From assembly GCF_017916425.1 (NCBI RefSeq), contig NZ_JAFMSX010000004.1, positions 1 through 64,000 on the forward strand: a DNA stretch of 64,000 bases, read 5' to 3'. The DNA comes from Nocardioides sp. SYSU D00065. Lineage in GTDB: Bacteria > Actinomycetota > Actinomycetes > Propionibacteriales > Nocardioidaceae. This document shows positions 16,287-32,746 of the stretch, in pieces (positions within the stretch are counted from its first letter, which is position 1; each line of letters opens with the position of its first letter). The notes beneath the pieces are model-generated. The model had not been told where the DNA came from, searched no databases, and saw only the letters and a list, made by a program, of their open reading frames with translations. The position numbers were made by a program, and so were the translations under genes.

Positions 16287-17275
16287 GCGCGTGCCTTTCC
16301 GAGCGACTCACCGAGCAGTCCGGTGGGCCTGAAGAGCAGGATGACGACGAGCAGCACGAACGCCACCACGTGACGCCACTCCGTGCCGATCAGCGCGGCG
16401 CCCCAGTTCTCGGCCACGCCGAGGAGCAGGCCGCCCAGGAGCGCGCCGCGCAGGTTGCCGATGCCGCCGAGGACGGCGGCGGCGAAGGCCTTGACGCCCA
16501 GCAGGAACCCGACGTCGAACTTGGTGACCTCGATCTTGAGCATGTAGAGGAACGCGGCAACGCCGGCCATCAGGCCGCCGATGAGGAAGGTCATCTGGAT
16601 GGTGCGGGTGGGGTTGACGCCCATCAACGCCGCGGTCTCCTGGTCCTGAGCGGTGGCCCGGATGCCGCGACCCAGCTTGGAGCGGCGGACGAACTGGTCG
16701 ACCACCACCATCATCGCCAGGGCGGCAGCGATGACGAGCAGGTCGACGGACTTGATGGAGATGCCGGCGATCTCCACGTTGGGCATGTTGACGATGCCCG
16801 ACATGCTCGCGTTGATGCGGGCGCCGCCGACGTAGCGGTCGAGGTCGTCGTCGAGACCAACCCAGCCGGTCACCCGGTCGCGCAGACCCATGAGCTCGGC
16901 CAGCACGAACGAGGCGCCGATCGCGGAGATCAGCGCGATGAGCCGCGGCGCGTTCTTCTTGATCAGGGGACGGTAGGCGACACGCTCGAGGACCAGGGCG
17001 ATCAGCGCCGAGGACAGCATCGACATGACCAGGGCGAGCAGGAGGATCCCCACCAGCTGGAGACCGCTCGCTCCGCCGGAGCCGGTGAGCGCCCACACCG
17101 TCCAGAGGGTGGCGAAGGTGCCGTACATGAACACTTCGGAGTGGGCGAAGTTGATGAGCTGGAGCACGCCGTAGACCATCGTGTAGCCCAGCGCGATCAG
17201 CGCGTAGATCGCGCCGAAGGCCAGGCCGGTGATGGTCAGCTGCGGCAGGTTGTTGAAGAAGAAGTCGAAGTCCAC
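16283..17275 (-). CDS. livH: branched-chain amino acid ABC transporter permease LivH
   Basis: The 330-residue membrane protein has the LivH signature (GAIYALIALGYTMVYGVLQL, INFAHSEVFMYG) and the EAA-like loop GRGIRATAQDQETAALMGV. It is separated from livK by a strong hairpin, so permease and ATPase genes are probably expressed below the binding protein. Confidence 0.95.
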   Translation of the reverse strand: MDFDFFFNNLPQLTITGLAFGAIYALIALGYTMVYGVLQLINFAHSEVFMYGTFATLWTVWALTGSGGASGLQLVGILLLALVMSMLSSALIALVLERVAYRPLIKKNAPRLIALISAIGASFVLAELMGLRDRVTGWVGLDDDLDRYVGGARINASMSGIVNMPNVEIAGISIKSVDLLVIAAALAMMVVVDQFVRRSKLGRGIRATAQDQETAALMGVNPTRTIQMTFLIGGLMAGVAAFLYMLKIEVTKFDVGFLLGVKAFAAAVLGGIGNLRGALLGGLLLGVAENWGAALIGTEWRHVVAFVLLVVILLFRPTGLLGESLGKARA

Positions 17276-17298
17276 CAGGCCTCCTGGCCCTCATCGTG

Positions 17299-17338
17299 GC
17301 ACCGCTGCGGCCAGGGAGCTCCCCGGCCGCAGCGGTGC
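17299..17338 (-). terminator. intra-operon hairpin between livK and livH
   Basis: A 14-bp perfect stem (GCACCGCTGCGGCC / GGCCGCAGCGGTGC) with a 12-nt loop lies in the 92-nt gap after livK. It probably acts as a partial terminator or 3' stabiliser, giving more binding protein than permease, which is common in binding-protein operons. Confidence 0.75.
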
Positions 17339-17367
17339 GTCACTGCGTCAATGGTGCTGCGAGCAGG

Positions 17368-18525
17368 TCAGCTGATCTCGCCCTCGGGGACGATCTCGCC
17401 ACCCTCGACCTTGTAGGAGTAGACGTGGACCTCGCTGGGCTCACCCTTCTCGTCGAAGGCGACCTGCTTGGTCACGCCGGCCTCGTCGTAGCCGTTGACG
17501 AACTCGAGCATCTCCTCGCGGTTGTCGATGCCCTCGGCGATGCCGTCGAGGAACACGTTCGCGGCGTCGTAGGCCTCGGCGGCGTAGGTGCCGGCCGGCT
17601 CGCCGAACTCGGCCTCGTAGGCCTCCGCGAACTCAGCGACGTTGGGGTCGGTGTTCGGGATGCAGGGGCAGGTGAGGACCGAGCCCTCGGCGTCGTTGCC
17701 GGCGTCGAGGAAGGCCGGGTCCTTCACGCCGTCGGCGGCCACGAAGGTGCCGTCGAAGCCGGCGTCCTTGAGCTGGCTGACCAGGATGGTCGCCTCGGCG
17801 TAGTAGCCGCCGAAGAACACCGTGTCGGCCTTGGACGCGGACACCTTCTGCGCCGTGGCGGAGAAGTCGGTGTCGCCGGCCTGGATGGTGTCGGTGTCGA
17901 CGACCACGTCGCCCAACCCGTTGGTGACCTCCTCGGCCAGGCCCGCGCCGTACTCGGACGCGTCGTCGATGACGAACGTGGCCTTGGACGACAGCGTGTC
18001 GGCGATGTAGGTCGCCGCGGCCGGACCCTGGGTGGCGTCGTTGCCGAGCACGCGGTGGAAGGTGTCCCAGCCGTTGTCGGCGAGCGCCGGGTTGGTGGCG
18101 GACGGCGAGATGGTCGGGAGACCGGCCTCGGCGAAGATCGGGCCGGCGGCCGCGGACTCACCGGAGAACGCCGGGCCCACGATGCCGATGAGGGACTCGT
18201 CGCCCGCGGCCTCGGTGGCCAGGGCGGGGGCCTCGTCGGGGCTGCCCTGCGAGTCGTAGTTGATCATCTCGATGGCGCACTCGGCGTCGGCGTTGTACTC
18301 GTCGAGGGCGAGCTGGGCGCCTTGGATGATCGGCTTGCCCAGGCCGGCGGCGGGGCCGGTCTCGGGACCGAAGAAGGCGAGCTTGACGTCGCAGGCGGCT
18401 CCGCCGCCGCCGCCGGACGACTCACTGCCGCTGCCGCCCTCGTCGGTCGTGCCGCAGGCGGTGAGCACCAAACCGGCGACCGACGCGACCGCGACGGCCT
18501 GCCAGGACTTGGATGAGCGGATCAT
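17368..18525 (-). CDS. livK: branched-chain amino acid ABC transporter substrate-binding lipoprotein LivK
   Basis: The 385-residue protein has a lipoprotein signal with lipobox LTAC and a Ser/Gly-rich linker. The mature domain is a type I periplasmic-binding fold (VKLAFFGPETGPAAGLGKP, GIVGPAFSGESAAAGPIF). GGAGGG lies 4 nt upstream of the ATG. It captures the amino acid and hands it to LivHM. Codon use is like the rest of the host region. Confidence 0.93.
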   Translation of the reverse strand: MIRSSKSWQAVAVASVAGLVLTACGTTDEGGSGSESSGGGGGAACDVKLAFFGPETGPAAGLGKPIIQGAQLALDEYNADAECAIEMINYDSQGSPDEAPALATEAAGDESLIGIVGPAFSGESAAAGPIFAEAGLPTISPSATNPALADNGWDTFHRVLGNDATQGPAAATYIADTLSSKATFVIDDASEYGAGLAEEVTNGLGDVVVDTDTIQAGDTDFSATAQKVSASKADTVFFGGYYAEATILVSQLKDAGFDGTFVAADGVKDPAFLDAGNDAEGSVLTCPCIPNTDPNVAEFAEAYEAEFGEPAGTYAAEAYDAANVFLDGIAEGIDNREEMLEFVNGYDEAGVTKQVAFDEKGEPSEVHVYSYKVEGGEIVPEGEIS

Positions 18526-18705
18526 GGATCCCTCCGTAGTTCGTGGATGGGCTGTCCACCTCGGCAGCCTCGTTGCGGGAACCTAACACCCGCAGTGTGG
18601 GCCAGGACACGATTGAGACTCAGAGTCGCAGGCCGTTGTCGTTTCGTGACCAAGTGGTCTGCACCGGAAACGCTCCCGAAACCTGGGGTGTACGCAGGAC
18701 GGATC

Positions 18706-19359
18706 TCAGGCGCTGCCCGAGCGGTCCTCGGCCTCGCCCGAACCCTCGAGTCCTGCGACGCCGTGCTCGACGACCCCGTCCGCGACCTGCCTCATGGACA
18801 GGCGCAGGTCCATCGCGGTCTTCTGGATCCACCGGAACGCGTCGGGCTCGCTGAGCCCGAGCTTCTCCTGCAGCACCCCCTTCGCCCGGTCCACCGACTT
18901 GCGGGTGGCGAGGGACTCCTGGAGGTCGGAGACCTCGCGCTCGAGCACCGCGATCTCGGCATGCCGGCTGACGGCCATCTCGATCGCGGGAACGAGGTCA
19001 CCGCGCTGGAACGGCTTGACCAGGTACGCCATCGCCCCGGCCTCGCGCGCCCGCGTCACGAGGTCGCGCTGCGAGAAGGCGGTGAGGATCACGACGGGGG
19101 CGATGCGCTCCCCCGCGATCGTCTCCGCCGCCGCGATGCCGTCGAGCACCGGCATCTTCACGTCCAGGATCACCAGGTCGGGGCGCAGCTCGCGGGCCAG
19201 CTCGATCGCCCTCTGGCCGTCGGCGGCCTGCCCCACGACCTCGTAGCCCTCCTCGCCGAGCATCTCGGCCAGGTCCATGCGGATCAACGCCTCGTCCTCG
19301 GCGATCACGACACGGCGTACGCCGTCGGAGCTGGGGCTGGACATCTCGGGCTGCGTCAC
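18706..19359 (-). CDS. response regulator with ANTAR RNA-binding output domain (PdtaR-like)
   Basis: The 217-residue protein has a receiver domain (VVIAEDEALIRMDL, phosphoacceptor Asp in LVILDVKMPVLDG, Lys in LVKPFQ) and a C-terminal ANTAR domain (ATRKSVDRAKGVLQEKLGLSEPDAFRWIQKTAMDLRLSM in pieces). ANTAR proteins act as antiterminators by binding paired hexaloop RNA stems. In mycobacteria PdtaR works with the kinase PdtaS and controls ethanolamine and nitric-oxide responses. No kinase is adjacent. TAGCCT lies 7 nt upstream of the GTG, so it is probably leaderless. Confidence 0.93.
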   Translation of the reverse strand: MTQPEMSSPSSDGVRRVVIAEDEALIRMDLAEMLGEEGYEVVGQAADGQRAIELARELRPDLVILDVKMPVLDGIAAAETIAGERIAPVVILTAFSQRDLVTRAREAGAMAYLVKPFQRGDLVPAIEMAVSRHAEIAVLEREVSDLQESLATRKSVDRAKGVLQEKLGLSEPDAFRWIQKTAMDLRLSMRQVADGVVEHGVAGLEGSGEAEDRSGSA

Positions 19360-19366
19360 GGTCGCA

Positions 19367-19372
19367 AGGCTA
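19367..19372 (-). promoter_or_regulatory. -10 box TAGCCT of the ANTAR regulator
   Basis: On the minus strand TAGCCT is followed by 7 nt and the GTG start at 19359, indicating a leaderless mRNA. Confidence 0.5.
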
Positions 19373-19399
19373 GTTCGGATAGGGTTCCGAGGCCGATTC

Positions 19400-19472
19400 G
19401 CCCCGGTAGCCCAACGGCAGAGGCAGTGGTCTCAAACACCATCCAGTGTGAGTTCGAATCTCACCCGGGGCA
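19400..19472 (+). tRNA. tRNA with anticodon CAA (Leu) on a class I body
   Basis: The 73-nt cloverleaf has acceptor GCCCCGG / CCGGGGC, anticodon stem GTGGT / ACCAT with loop CTCAAAC (anticodon CAA), a 5-nt variable loop CCAGT and T-arm GTGAG TTCGAAT CTCAC. Anticodon CAA reads the leucine codon UUG, but bacterial tRNA-Leu normally has a long class II variable arm, absent here. The D-stem is short (GCC / GGC, then a C-A mismatch). Discriminator is A; only ACC of CCA is encoded. It is in the opposite orientation to both neighbours. The charging identity is uncertain. Confidence 0.8.
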
Positions 19473-19505
19473 CCTCAGACCCGGCCCACGCACCGCCAGG
19501 CGGGT

Positions 19506-20951
19506 TCAGGCCCGGCGGTACGCCGGGGCCTGGCCGTTGATCGCGTCGCCCATCCGGTGGATGCGCAGCGCGTTCGTCGAGCCGGGAATGCCGGGCGGGC
19601 TGCCGGCGATGATCACGACGAGGTCGCCCTCCTGCACCCGCCCGATGTGCAGCAGCGCCTCGTCGACCTGGCGGACCATCTCGTCGGTGTGCTCGACCTC
19701 TGCTCCCTGGAACGTCTCCACGCCCCAGGTCAGCGCCAGCTGGGACCGGGTGCGCGCCTCCGGGGTGAAGGCGAGGATCGGGATCGGGCCCCGGTAGCGC
19801 GAGAGCCGCTTGGCGGAGTCGCCGCTGACGGTGAACGCGACGACGTACTTGGCCCCGACCCGCTCGGCGACCTCGGCAGCTGCCTTGGCGATGATGCCCC
19901 CACGGGTGTGCGGGTTCCACGCCACCGCGGCCATGTGGCTCAGCCCGTGGTCCTCGGTCGACTCGACGATGCGGGCCATGGTCTCGACGGCCACGATGGG
20001 GTACTCCCCCACGCTCGTCTCGCCGGACAGCATCACCGCGTCGGCGCCGTCGAGCACGGCGTTGGCGACGTCGCTGGCCTCGGCGCGGGTCGGCGCGGGG
20101 GCGGTGATCATCGACTCGAGCATCTGGGTGGCCACGATGACGGGCTTGGCGTTGCGCCGGGCCTTGTCGATGATGAGCTTCTGGTGGATCGGCACGTCCT
20201 CGAGCGGGCACTCCACGCCGAGGTCCCCGCGGGCGACCATGATCCCGTCGAAGGCGTCGACGATCTCGTCGATGTTGTCGAGCGCCTGCGGCTTCTCGAT
20301 CTTGGCGATGACGGGGACGTGGATGTTCTCCTCGCGCATGATCACGCGCACGTCCTCGGCGTCGGCCGCGTTGCGCACGAAGCTGAGCGCGATGAAGTCG
20401 ACTCCGAGCCGCAGCGCCCAGCGCAGGTCCTCGGTGTCCTTCTCCGACAGCGCCGGCACGGAGACCGCGACGCCGGGCAGGTTGATGCCCTTGTTGTTGG
20501 AGACCTTGCCCGGCACGATCACCTCGGTGACCACGTCGGGGCCCTCGACCGCGGTCACCCGCAGCCGGACCTTGCCGTCGTCGATGAGCAGCGGGTCGCC
20601 GGGCTTCACGTCGCCGGGCAGGCCCTTGTACGTCGTACCGCACCGCTCGACGTCGCCGACCACGTCGCGGGTGGTGATCGTGAAGGTGGCGCCCTTCTCG
20701 AGCATCACCGGCCCGTCACCGAAGGTCTCGAGACGGATCTTCGGGCCCTGCAGGTCGGCGAAGATGCCGATCGCGTGGCCGGTCTCGTCGGAGGCCCGCC
20801 GGACCATCCGATAGACGGCCTCGTGGTCGGCGTACGCCCCGTGGCTCATGTTGAGCCGCGCGACGTCCATGCCGGCTTCGACAAGGGCTCGGATCCCCTC
20901 CGGGGTGTTCACCGCTGGGCCGAGGGTGCAGACGATCTTGGCTCTACGCAC
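19506..20951 (-). CDS. pyk: pyruvate kinase
   Basis: The 481-residue enzyme converts phosphoenolpyruvate and ADP to pyruvate and ATP. N-terminal KIVCTLGPA and LNMSHG, the Mg/PEP region (MVARGDLGVE), the active-site helix (MLESMITAPAPTRAEASDVANAV in pieces) and the C-terminal allosteric domain (VVIIAGSPPGIPGSTN) are all present. The GTG start has TAGGGT 6 nt upstream, so it is probably leaderless. Confidence 0.97.
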   Translation of the reverse strand: MRRAKIVCTLGPAVNTPEGIRALVEAGMDVARLNMSHGAYADHEAVYRMVRRASDETGHAIGIFADLQGPKIRLETFGDGPVMLEKGATFTITTRDVVGDVERCGTTYKGLPGDVKPGDPLLIDDGKVRLRVTAVEGPDVVTEVIVPGKVSNNKGINLPGVAVSVPALSEKDTEDLRWALRLGVDFIALSFVRNAADAEDVRVIMREENIHVPVIAKIEKPQALDNIDEIVDAFDGIMVARGDLGVECPLEDVPIHQKLIIDKARRNAKPVIVATQMLESMITAPAPTRAEASDVANAVLDGADAVMLSGETSVGEYPIVAVETMARIVESTEDHGLSHMAAVAWNPHTRGGIIAKAAAEVAERVGAKYVVAFTVSGDSAKRLSRYRGPIPILAFTPEARTRSQLALTWGVETFQGAEVEHTDEMVRQVDEALLHIGRVQEGDLVVIIAGSPPGIPGSTNALRIHRMGDAINGQAPAYRRA

Positions 20952-20957
20952 GACACC

Positions 20958-20963
20958 ACCCTA
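20958..20963 (-). promoter_or_regulatory. -10 box TAGGGT of pyk
   Basis: On the minus strand TAGGGT is followed by 6 nt and the pyk GTG start. Confidence 0.55.
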
Positions 20964-21005
20964 GCGGATATTGGATCGTTCCAACCCCCGGATCCCACGT
21001 CCGTC

Positions 21006-21051
21006 GGTGAGTGAGGCGGGTATTTCGTCGCGAGGACGTGCCTCACCCACC
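21006..21051 (-). terminator. terminator after gltD
   Basis: GGTGAGTGAGGC pairs with GCCTCACCCACC with one mismatch, giving a 12-bp stem with a 22-nt loop. It starts 11 nt past the gltD stop and precedes the pyk promoter. Confidence 0.65.
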
Positions 21052-21061
21052 GCGGGGCGAC

Positions 21062-22531
<1,470 letters not shown>

Positions 22532-22596
22532 CCTGCGCCCCTCTCTCCATGGGCGAGCGCGAGGGCTCGCGACGACTCGACGTGGTGGGGGTGCTC

Positions 22597-27159
<4,563 letters not shown>

Positions 27160-27189
27160 GGAGGCATTCTCCCGTCGTCGTCGCGACTC

Positions 27190-27210
27190 GCCCGGGACCG
27201 AGTCCCGGGC
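27190..27210. promoter_or_regulatory. 21-nt inverted repeat in the gltB leader
   Basis: GCCCGGGAC and GTCCCGGGC form a perfect 9-bp inverted repeat around CGA, 31 nt upstream of the gltB start. It may be an operator, an RNA hairpin or a terminator of lgt, whose stop is 88 nt further upstream. Confidence 0.45.
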
Positions 27211-27297
27211 AGTGGGGGTGGGTGTTTCCGCTGGGGACGACGTTGGCCCGAGCGAGACAGAACCTATCACCGGCGTCGTACGCCGGTCGGCGGTGTG

Positions 27298-28311
27298 TCA
27301 GGCCGTGGGACCGGCGGTCCGGCGGTCCGCGGGGTCCGCGGGGTCCGCGGGGTCCGCGGGGTCAGCGGGCTCGGCGGGGTCGGCGCTCTCGCCGGGGTCG
27401 GCGGCATCCGCGGCGTCCGCCGCGTCGTCAGCGTCCGGCTCGCCGGTGCGCACCGACTCCTCGCGCCCGGGGTGGCGACGCTGGGACCACGCGAACCAGG
27501 CGGCGGCGAGCACGAACAGCACGATCGACGTCCACACGTTGAGGCGCAGGCCGAGGATGTCGTCCATCTGCACGTCGTCGATGCGCAGGTTCTCGATCCA
27601 GCCGCGCCCGGCGGTGTAGAGCATGACGTAGCCGGCGACGACGCGGCCGTGACCGAGCCGGTAGCGCCGGTCGAGCCAGACCAGGACGACGAACGCGCCG
27701 AGGTTCCACAGGCACTCGTAGAGGAAGGCCGGGTGGAACGTCGCCACGTCGAGGTAGTCGGCGGGCCGGTGGGCGACGTCGATCTCCAGGCCCCACGGCA
27801 GGTCGGTCGGGCGGCCGTAGAGCTCCTGGTTGAACCAGTTGCCCCAGCGTCCCATCGCCTGCGCAACCAGCACGCCCGGGGCGAGCGCGTCGAGCAGCGG
27901 CAGGATCTTGATGCCCCGCGAGCGCGCACCGAGCCACACGCCGACGGCCCCGAGGGCGATGGCGCCCCAGATGCCGAGGCCGCCGCGCCAGACGTACAGG
28001 GCGGTGACGGGGTTCTTGTCCTCGCCGAAGTAGAGCTGCCAGTCGGTGACCACGTGGTAGAGCCGGCCGCCGACCAGGCCGAACGGAACGGCCCAGATCG
28101 CCAGGTCGCTGACCTCCCCGGGCGTGCCGCCGCGGGCCACCCAGCGCCGCTCGCCGATCCAGATGGCGAGGACGATGCCGAGGATGATGCACAGCGCGTA
28201 GCCGCGGATCGGCACCGGTCCGAGGTGCCACACGCCCTCGGTGGGGCTCGGGATGGACATCAGCGTCACCAGCGGTGACGGCACGGACGACATGGGCATG
28301 GGCAGCATCAT
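27298..28311 (-). CDS. lgt: prolipoprotein diacylglyceryl transferase
   Basis: The 337-residue membrane enzyme adds diacylglycerol to the lipobox Cys of prolipoproteins. The family core is clear: SIPSPTEGVWHLGPVPIRGYAL, GGRLYHVVTDW (catalytic His/Arg region), GGLGIWGA and the signature MGRWGNWFNQELYGRPTDLPW. The C-terminal tail of about 55 residues is low-complexity Ala-Asp-Pro repeat, outside the enzyme. The ATG at 28311 overlaps the upstream stop; the family usually starts nearer the ATG at 28260. Substrates include the lipoproteins encoded in this window. Confidence 0.95.
   Translation of the reverse strand: MMLPMPMSSVPSPLVTLMSIPSPTEGVWHLGPVPIRGYALCIILGIVLAIWIGERRWVARGGTPGEVSDLAIWAVPFGLVGGRLYHVVTDWQLYFGEDKNPVTALYVWRGGLGIWGAIALGAVGVWLGARSRGIKILPLLDALAPGVLVAQAMGRWGNWFNQELYGRPTDLPWGLEIDVAHRPADYLDVATFHPAFLYECLWNLGAFVVLVWLDRRYRLGHGRVVAGYVMLYTAGRGWIENLRIDDVQMDDILGLRLNVWTSIVLFVLAAAWFAWSQRRHPGREESVRTGEPDADDAADAADAADPGESADPAEPADPADPADPADPADRRTAGPTA
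27325..27364. repeat. 9-bp tandem repeat in the 3' end of lgt
   Basis: The unit GGTCCGCGG repeats with exact 9-bp spacing four to five times and encodes Ala-Asp-Pro units in the lgt tail. Degenerate copies continue to about 27420. Confidence 0.8.
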
Positions 28312-28943
28312 CCCTGGTCGAGGATCATCGTGACGTCCTGGGCGAGCTGCGCCTGGGAGACGTCGGAGCCCCAGAACGTGTCGACACCGTCGTCGGCACC
28401 GATGCCGAAGACCTGGGTGCCGTGGTCCACGTCGTAGGTCTTCGGCAGGTCGTTCGGGTCGAGCTCGGTGCCGGCGGCGTCGAAGTAGCCGATGGCCACC
28501 TTCATGCTGGAGGCGACCTCGACGATCTCGTCGAGGTCGCCGGTGAGCCCGATGATGCTGGGGTCGAAGGCGTCGACGTAGTCCTCGACCACGGCCCGGG
28601 TGTCGCGCGCCGGGTCGGTGGTCACGAAGACCACGTCCAGCCGCTCCTTCTGCGCGTCGTCGAGGCGCGCGAGCGTGCCGGCGAGGGTCGCCATCACCTG
28701 CCCGCAGATGTCGGGGCAGTTGGTGTAGCCGAAGAAGACCAGCGTGAGGTCCTTGTCGGTGTCCTCGGTGAGGCTGTACGACGCCCCGTCGGTGTCGACC
28801 AGCGGCGTCGGGCTGACCTCGAACGGCGGGTCGAGGACGGTGCCGGTGAGCTCGATCGACGCGTCGGCGTCGCCGGACTGGCCGCCGCACGCGGCCAGCA
28901 GGCCGAGCAGCGCAACCGACGCGAGCGCCCTAGCGACCCGCAC
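28308..28943 (-). CDS. SCO1/SenC-family lipoprotein (copper chaperone type)
   Basis: The 211-residue protein has a lipobox (LLAAC) and a thioredoxin-like fold with the copper motif NCPDIC (CxxxC) and a later His (DVDHGTQ) expected for copper binding. These proteins deliver copper to cytochrome c oxidase on the outside of the membrane. The GTG start overlaps the end of trpA by 14 nt and its stop overlaps lgt, so it is embedded in the trp-lgt operon. Confidence 0.9.
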   Translation of the reverse strand: MRVARALASVALLGLLAACGGQSGDADASIELTGTVLDPPFEVSPTPLVDTDGASYSLTEDTDKDLTLVFFGYTNCPDICGQVMATLAGTLARLDDAQKERLDVVFVTTDPARDTRAVVEDYVDAFDPSIIGLTGDLDEIVEVASSMKVAIGYFDAAGTELDPNDLPKTYDVDHGTQVFGIGADDGVDTFWGSDVSQAQLAQDVTMILDQG

Positions 28944-29741
28944 GGCGTACCCCTTCGGCCAGGTCGGTCGTCAACGCGCGCAGGGCGTCGAGGCCCGCGG
29001 CCTCGTCGCCGGGGTGGTCGAGCAGGCACCGGACGAATGCCGAGCCGACGATGACGCCGTCGGCGTAGGACGCCACCTCCGCCGCCTGGTCGCCGGTGCT
29101 GACCCCGATGCCGACGGCGACGGGGACGTCGCCGCTTGCGCGCACCCGCCGCACCAGCGGCCCGGCCAGGTCGGAGGTGGCGTCGCGCGCCCCTGTGACG
29201 CCCATGACGGCGGCGGCGTAGACGAAGCCGCGGCTGGCCGCGGCCGTCATGGCGACCCGCTCGTCGGTCGAGCTCGGCGCGACGAGGAACACCTTGTCCA
29301 GCTCGTGCGCGTCGGCGGCCGCGATCCACTCGCCGCCGTGGTCGGGGGTGATGTCGGGCGTGATGAGCCCGGCTCCCCCGGCCTGCGCGAGGTCGGCGGC
29401 CCACCGCTCGACGCCGTAGCGCTCGACCGGGTTCCAGTACGTCATCACCAGCGTCGGCACGCCGGTGGCGGCGACCGCCTCGACGACCCGGAGGACGTCG
29501 GAGGTGCGGACCCCGGCGTCGAGCGCCTGCTGCGCCGCCGCCTGGATCGTCGGACCGTCCATCACGGGGTCGCTGTAGGGCAGGCCGATCTCGATCGCGT
29601 CACAGCCTGCCTCGACCATCGTCCGCAGGGCAGCGATCGACCCTTCGACGCTCGGGTAGCCGGCGGGGAGGTAGCCGATGAGGGCGGCGCGGTCCTCGGC
29701 GCGGGCCCTGGCGAAGGCGACCGACGTGGACGTGCTCGCGG

Positions 29742-29745
<4 letters not shown>
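28930..29745 (-). CDS. trpA: tryptophan synthase alpha subunit
   Basis: The 271-residue TIM-barrel enzyme cleaves indole-3-glycerol phosphate to indole. The catalytic Glu and Asp are in [21 protein letters not shown] (first 20 residues hold both). [12 protein letters not shown] and [10 protein letters not shown] are the phosphate-binding loops. The GTG at 29745 overlaps the trpB stop (GTGA). Confidence 0.96.
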
Positions 29746-31033
<1,288 letters not shown>

Positions 31034-31037
<4 letters not shown>

Positions 31038-31831
31038 GGGGCACCTACTCCTGTCATGGCTCGTACGGCGGCCTCCGGGTCGCCGTCCTTGACCAGCGCC
31101 TCGCCGACCAGCACGACACCCGCTCCCTCGGAGACGAAGCGCTGGACGTCGGCGACGCCGGTGATGCCGCTCTCGGCGACCCTGACCACTCCGTCGGGGA
31201 TCTGGGGCGCGAGGCGGCCGAAGACGTCGGGGTCGACGTCGAGGGTCTTGAGGTTGCGGCTGTTGACGCCGACCAGGTCGGCGCCGAGGTCCAGCGCGCG
31301 CTCGGTCTCGGCCTCGTCGTGCACCTCGACCAGCACGGTGAGCCCCAGCTCGCGGGCCTGGTCGTGCAGGCGCCGGAGCGTGTCGTCGTCGAGGGCCGCC
31401 ACGATCAGCAGGGCGAGGTCGGCGCCGGCCGCGCGTGCCTCCAGGAGCTGGTAGTGCTCGACGATGAAGTCCTTGCGCAGGATCGGGGTGTCGACCGCCG
31501 CCCGCACGGCGCGCAGGTCGTCGAGGCTGCCGCCGAAGCGGCGCTCCTCGGTCAGCACGGAGATCGCGGCCGCGCCGCCACGGGCGTACGCCGCTGCCAG
31601 CGCCGCCGGGTCGGGGATGTTCGCGAGCTCGCCCTTGCTCGGGCTGCGTCGCTTGACCTCGGCGATCACGCTCGCCCCGAGCGCGCGGAAGTGCGGCATC
31701 GGGTCGCGCGGCGCCGGCGCGTCGGCGAGGCGGGCGCGCAGCTCCGCCGACGGGAGCGCGGACTCTCGGCGGGCGAGGTCCTCGCGCACCCCGGCGACGA
31801 TGTCGTCGAGCACGGAACCGGTGGCAGGCAT
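31034..31831 (-). CDS. trpC: indole-3-glycerol phosphate synthase
   Basis: The 265-residue barrel enzyme has the active-site lysines in [14 protein letters not shown] and [22 protein letters not shown], plus [11 protein letters not shown]. It makes indole-3-glycerol phosphate from CdRP. It heads the trpCBA run with 4-nt overlaps. GAGAGG lies upstream of the ATG. Confidence 0.97.
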
Positions 31832-31909
31832 GCGCTCAGCCTCTCACCCGGGGCCAGCCCCTTCGGGGCCGGTGCCCAGCGGTCGGACGCGGTGCGGGTG
31901 GGCTCGGGC

Positions 31910-32110
31910 TCAGTGCTCGGAGCCGTTGAAGCCGAGGCGCGACAACACCAGGAACAGCGGGAGAGCGAGCAGGGCCACGCCGATGCCGATCCACAGCAGG
32001 AGCTCGTTGGCAGGCGTCCGCAGCAGGGCGACGCTCCCGACGACGAAGCCGAGCATCGCGACCGCCACGGCGGTCCAAGCAGCGGGGGTGTTGCCGTGGC
32101 CAGCAGCCAT
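31910..32110 (-). CDS. small two-helix membrane protein of the trp locus (HGxxPAAW type)
   Basis: The 66-residue protein begins MAAGHGNTPAAWTAV, then has two hydrophobic helices and ends RLGFNGSEH. The HGxTPAAW motif is a conserved actinobacterial family that I believe is DUF6704. It is often next to trp genes; function is unknown. AAGGAG 8 nt upstream sets the ATG at 32110. The 78-nt gap to trpC holds a short GCCCC / GGGGC hairpin. Confidence 0.75.
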   Translation of the reverse strand: MAAGHGNTPAAWTAVAVAMLGFVVGSVALLRTPANELLLWIGIGVALLALPLFLVLSRLGFNGSEH

Positions 32111-32152
32111 CGTCGGTGCTCCTTCGTCGGTTCGGCGCGTGCGCACCCGAGT

Positions 32153-32746
32153 CTAGGCGGTCGGGTCCCGGCCCTCGTCGAGGGCCTTCCACATGTCGAT
32201 GTTCTCCGTCGGCGCCGCGCCGGCCGGGTGGTCCTTGCCCCGGGCGCCGGTGGGCGCGTCGTACCTGCTGCCCATCTCGGGCCAGGAGCGCACCAGCCGC
32301 GCGCCCAGGACGGTGGCGGCGACGACCAGCGCGGAGGCGACGACCGCCAGCCAGAACCAGCCGGTCAGCCACGTCTCCTCGAGGTCCGCACCGGTGCGGC
32401 GCTGCACCTGCTGGCGCAGGTCGTCGGGCAGGTTCGCGGGCGCCCACGCCACGGTCGCGGCGACGCCGAGCGCGGCGAGGACCGCCAGCCAGCCGACCAG
32501 GCGGCGGAACCGGCCGCGGGTGACCAGCACGACGCCCCAGCAGGCCAGGACGACCAGCGCGAGCCCGGTGGCGAGCGGGGACGACCCCGCCTCGCCCCAG
32601 CTCGTCGCGGCACCACTCGGCACCGTGTCGGACAGGTCGCCGGTGACCCATGGCTTGGTGCCGGCGTAGGCGGCGAGCGCCGCGGAGACCAGGCCCAGCG
32701 CGACGACCGGCCCGAAGGTGCGCCGGGACCCGGACGGTTCAGCCAT
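32153..32746 (-). CDS. Trp biosynthesis-associated membrane protein
   Basis: The 197-residue protein has four hydrophobic segments and the family text KPWVTG and [11 protein letters not shown] at the C-terminus. It matches the actinobacterial trp-operon membrane protein (TIGR02234 type), normally found next to trpE. Its ATG overlaps the hisI stop by 8 nt. Function is unknown. Confidence 0.85.
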   Translation of the reverse strand: MAEPSGSRRTFGPVVALGLVSAALAAYAGTKPWVTGDLSDTVPSGAATSWGEAGSSPLATGLALVVLACWGVVLVTRGRFRRLVGWLAVLAALGVAATVAWAPANLPDDLRQQVQRRTGADLEETWLTGWFWLAVVASALVVAATVLGARLVRSWPEMGSRYDAPTGARGKDHPAGAAPTENIDMWKALDEGRDPTA

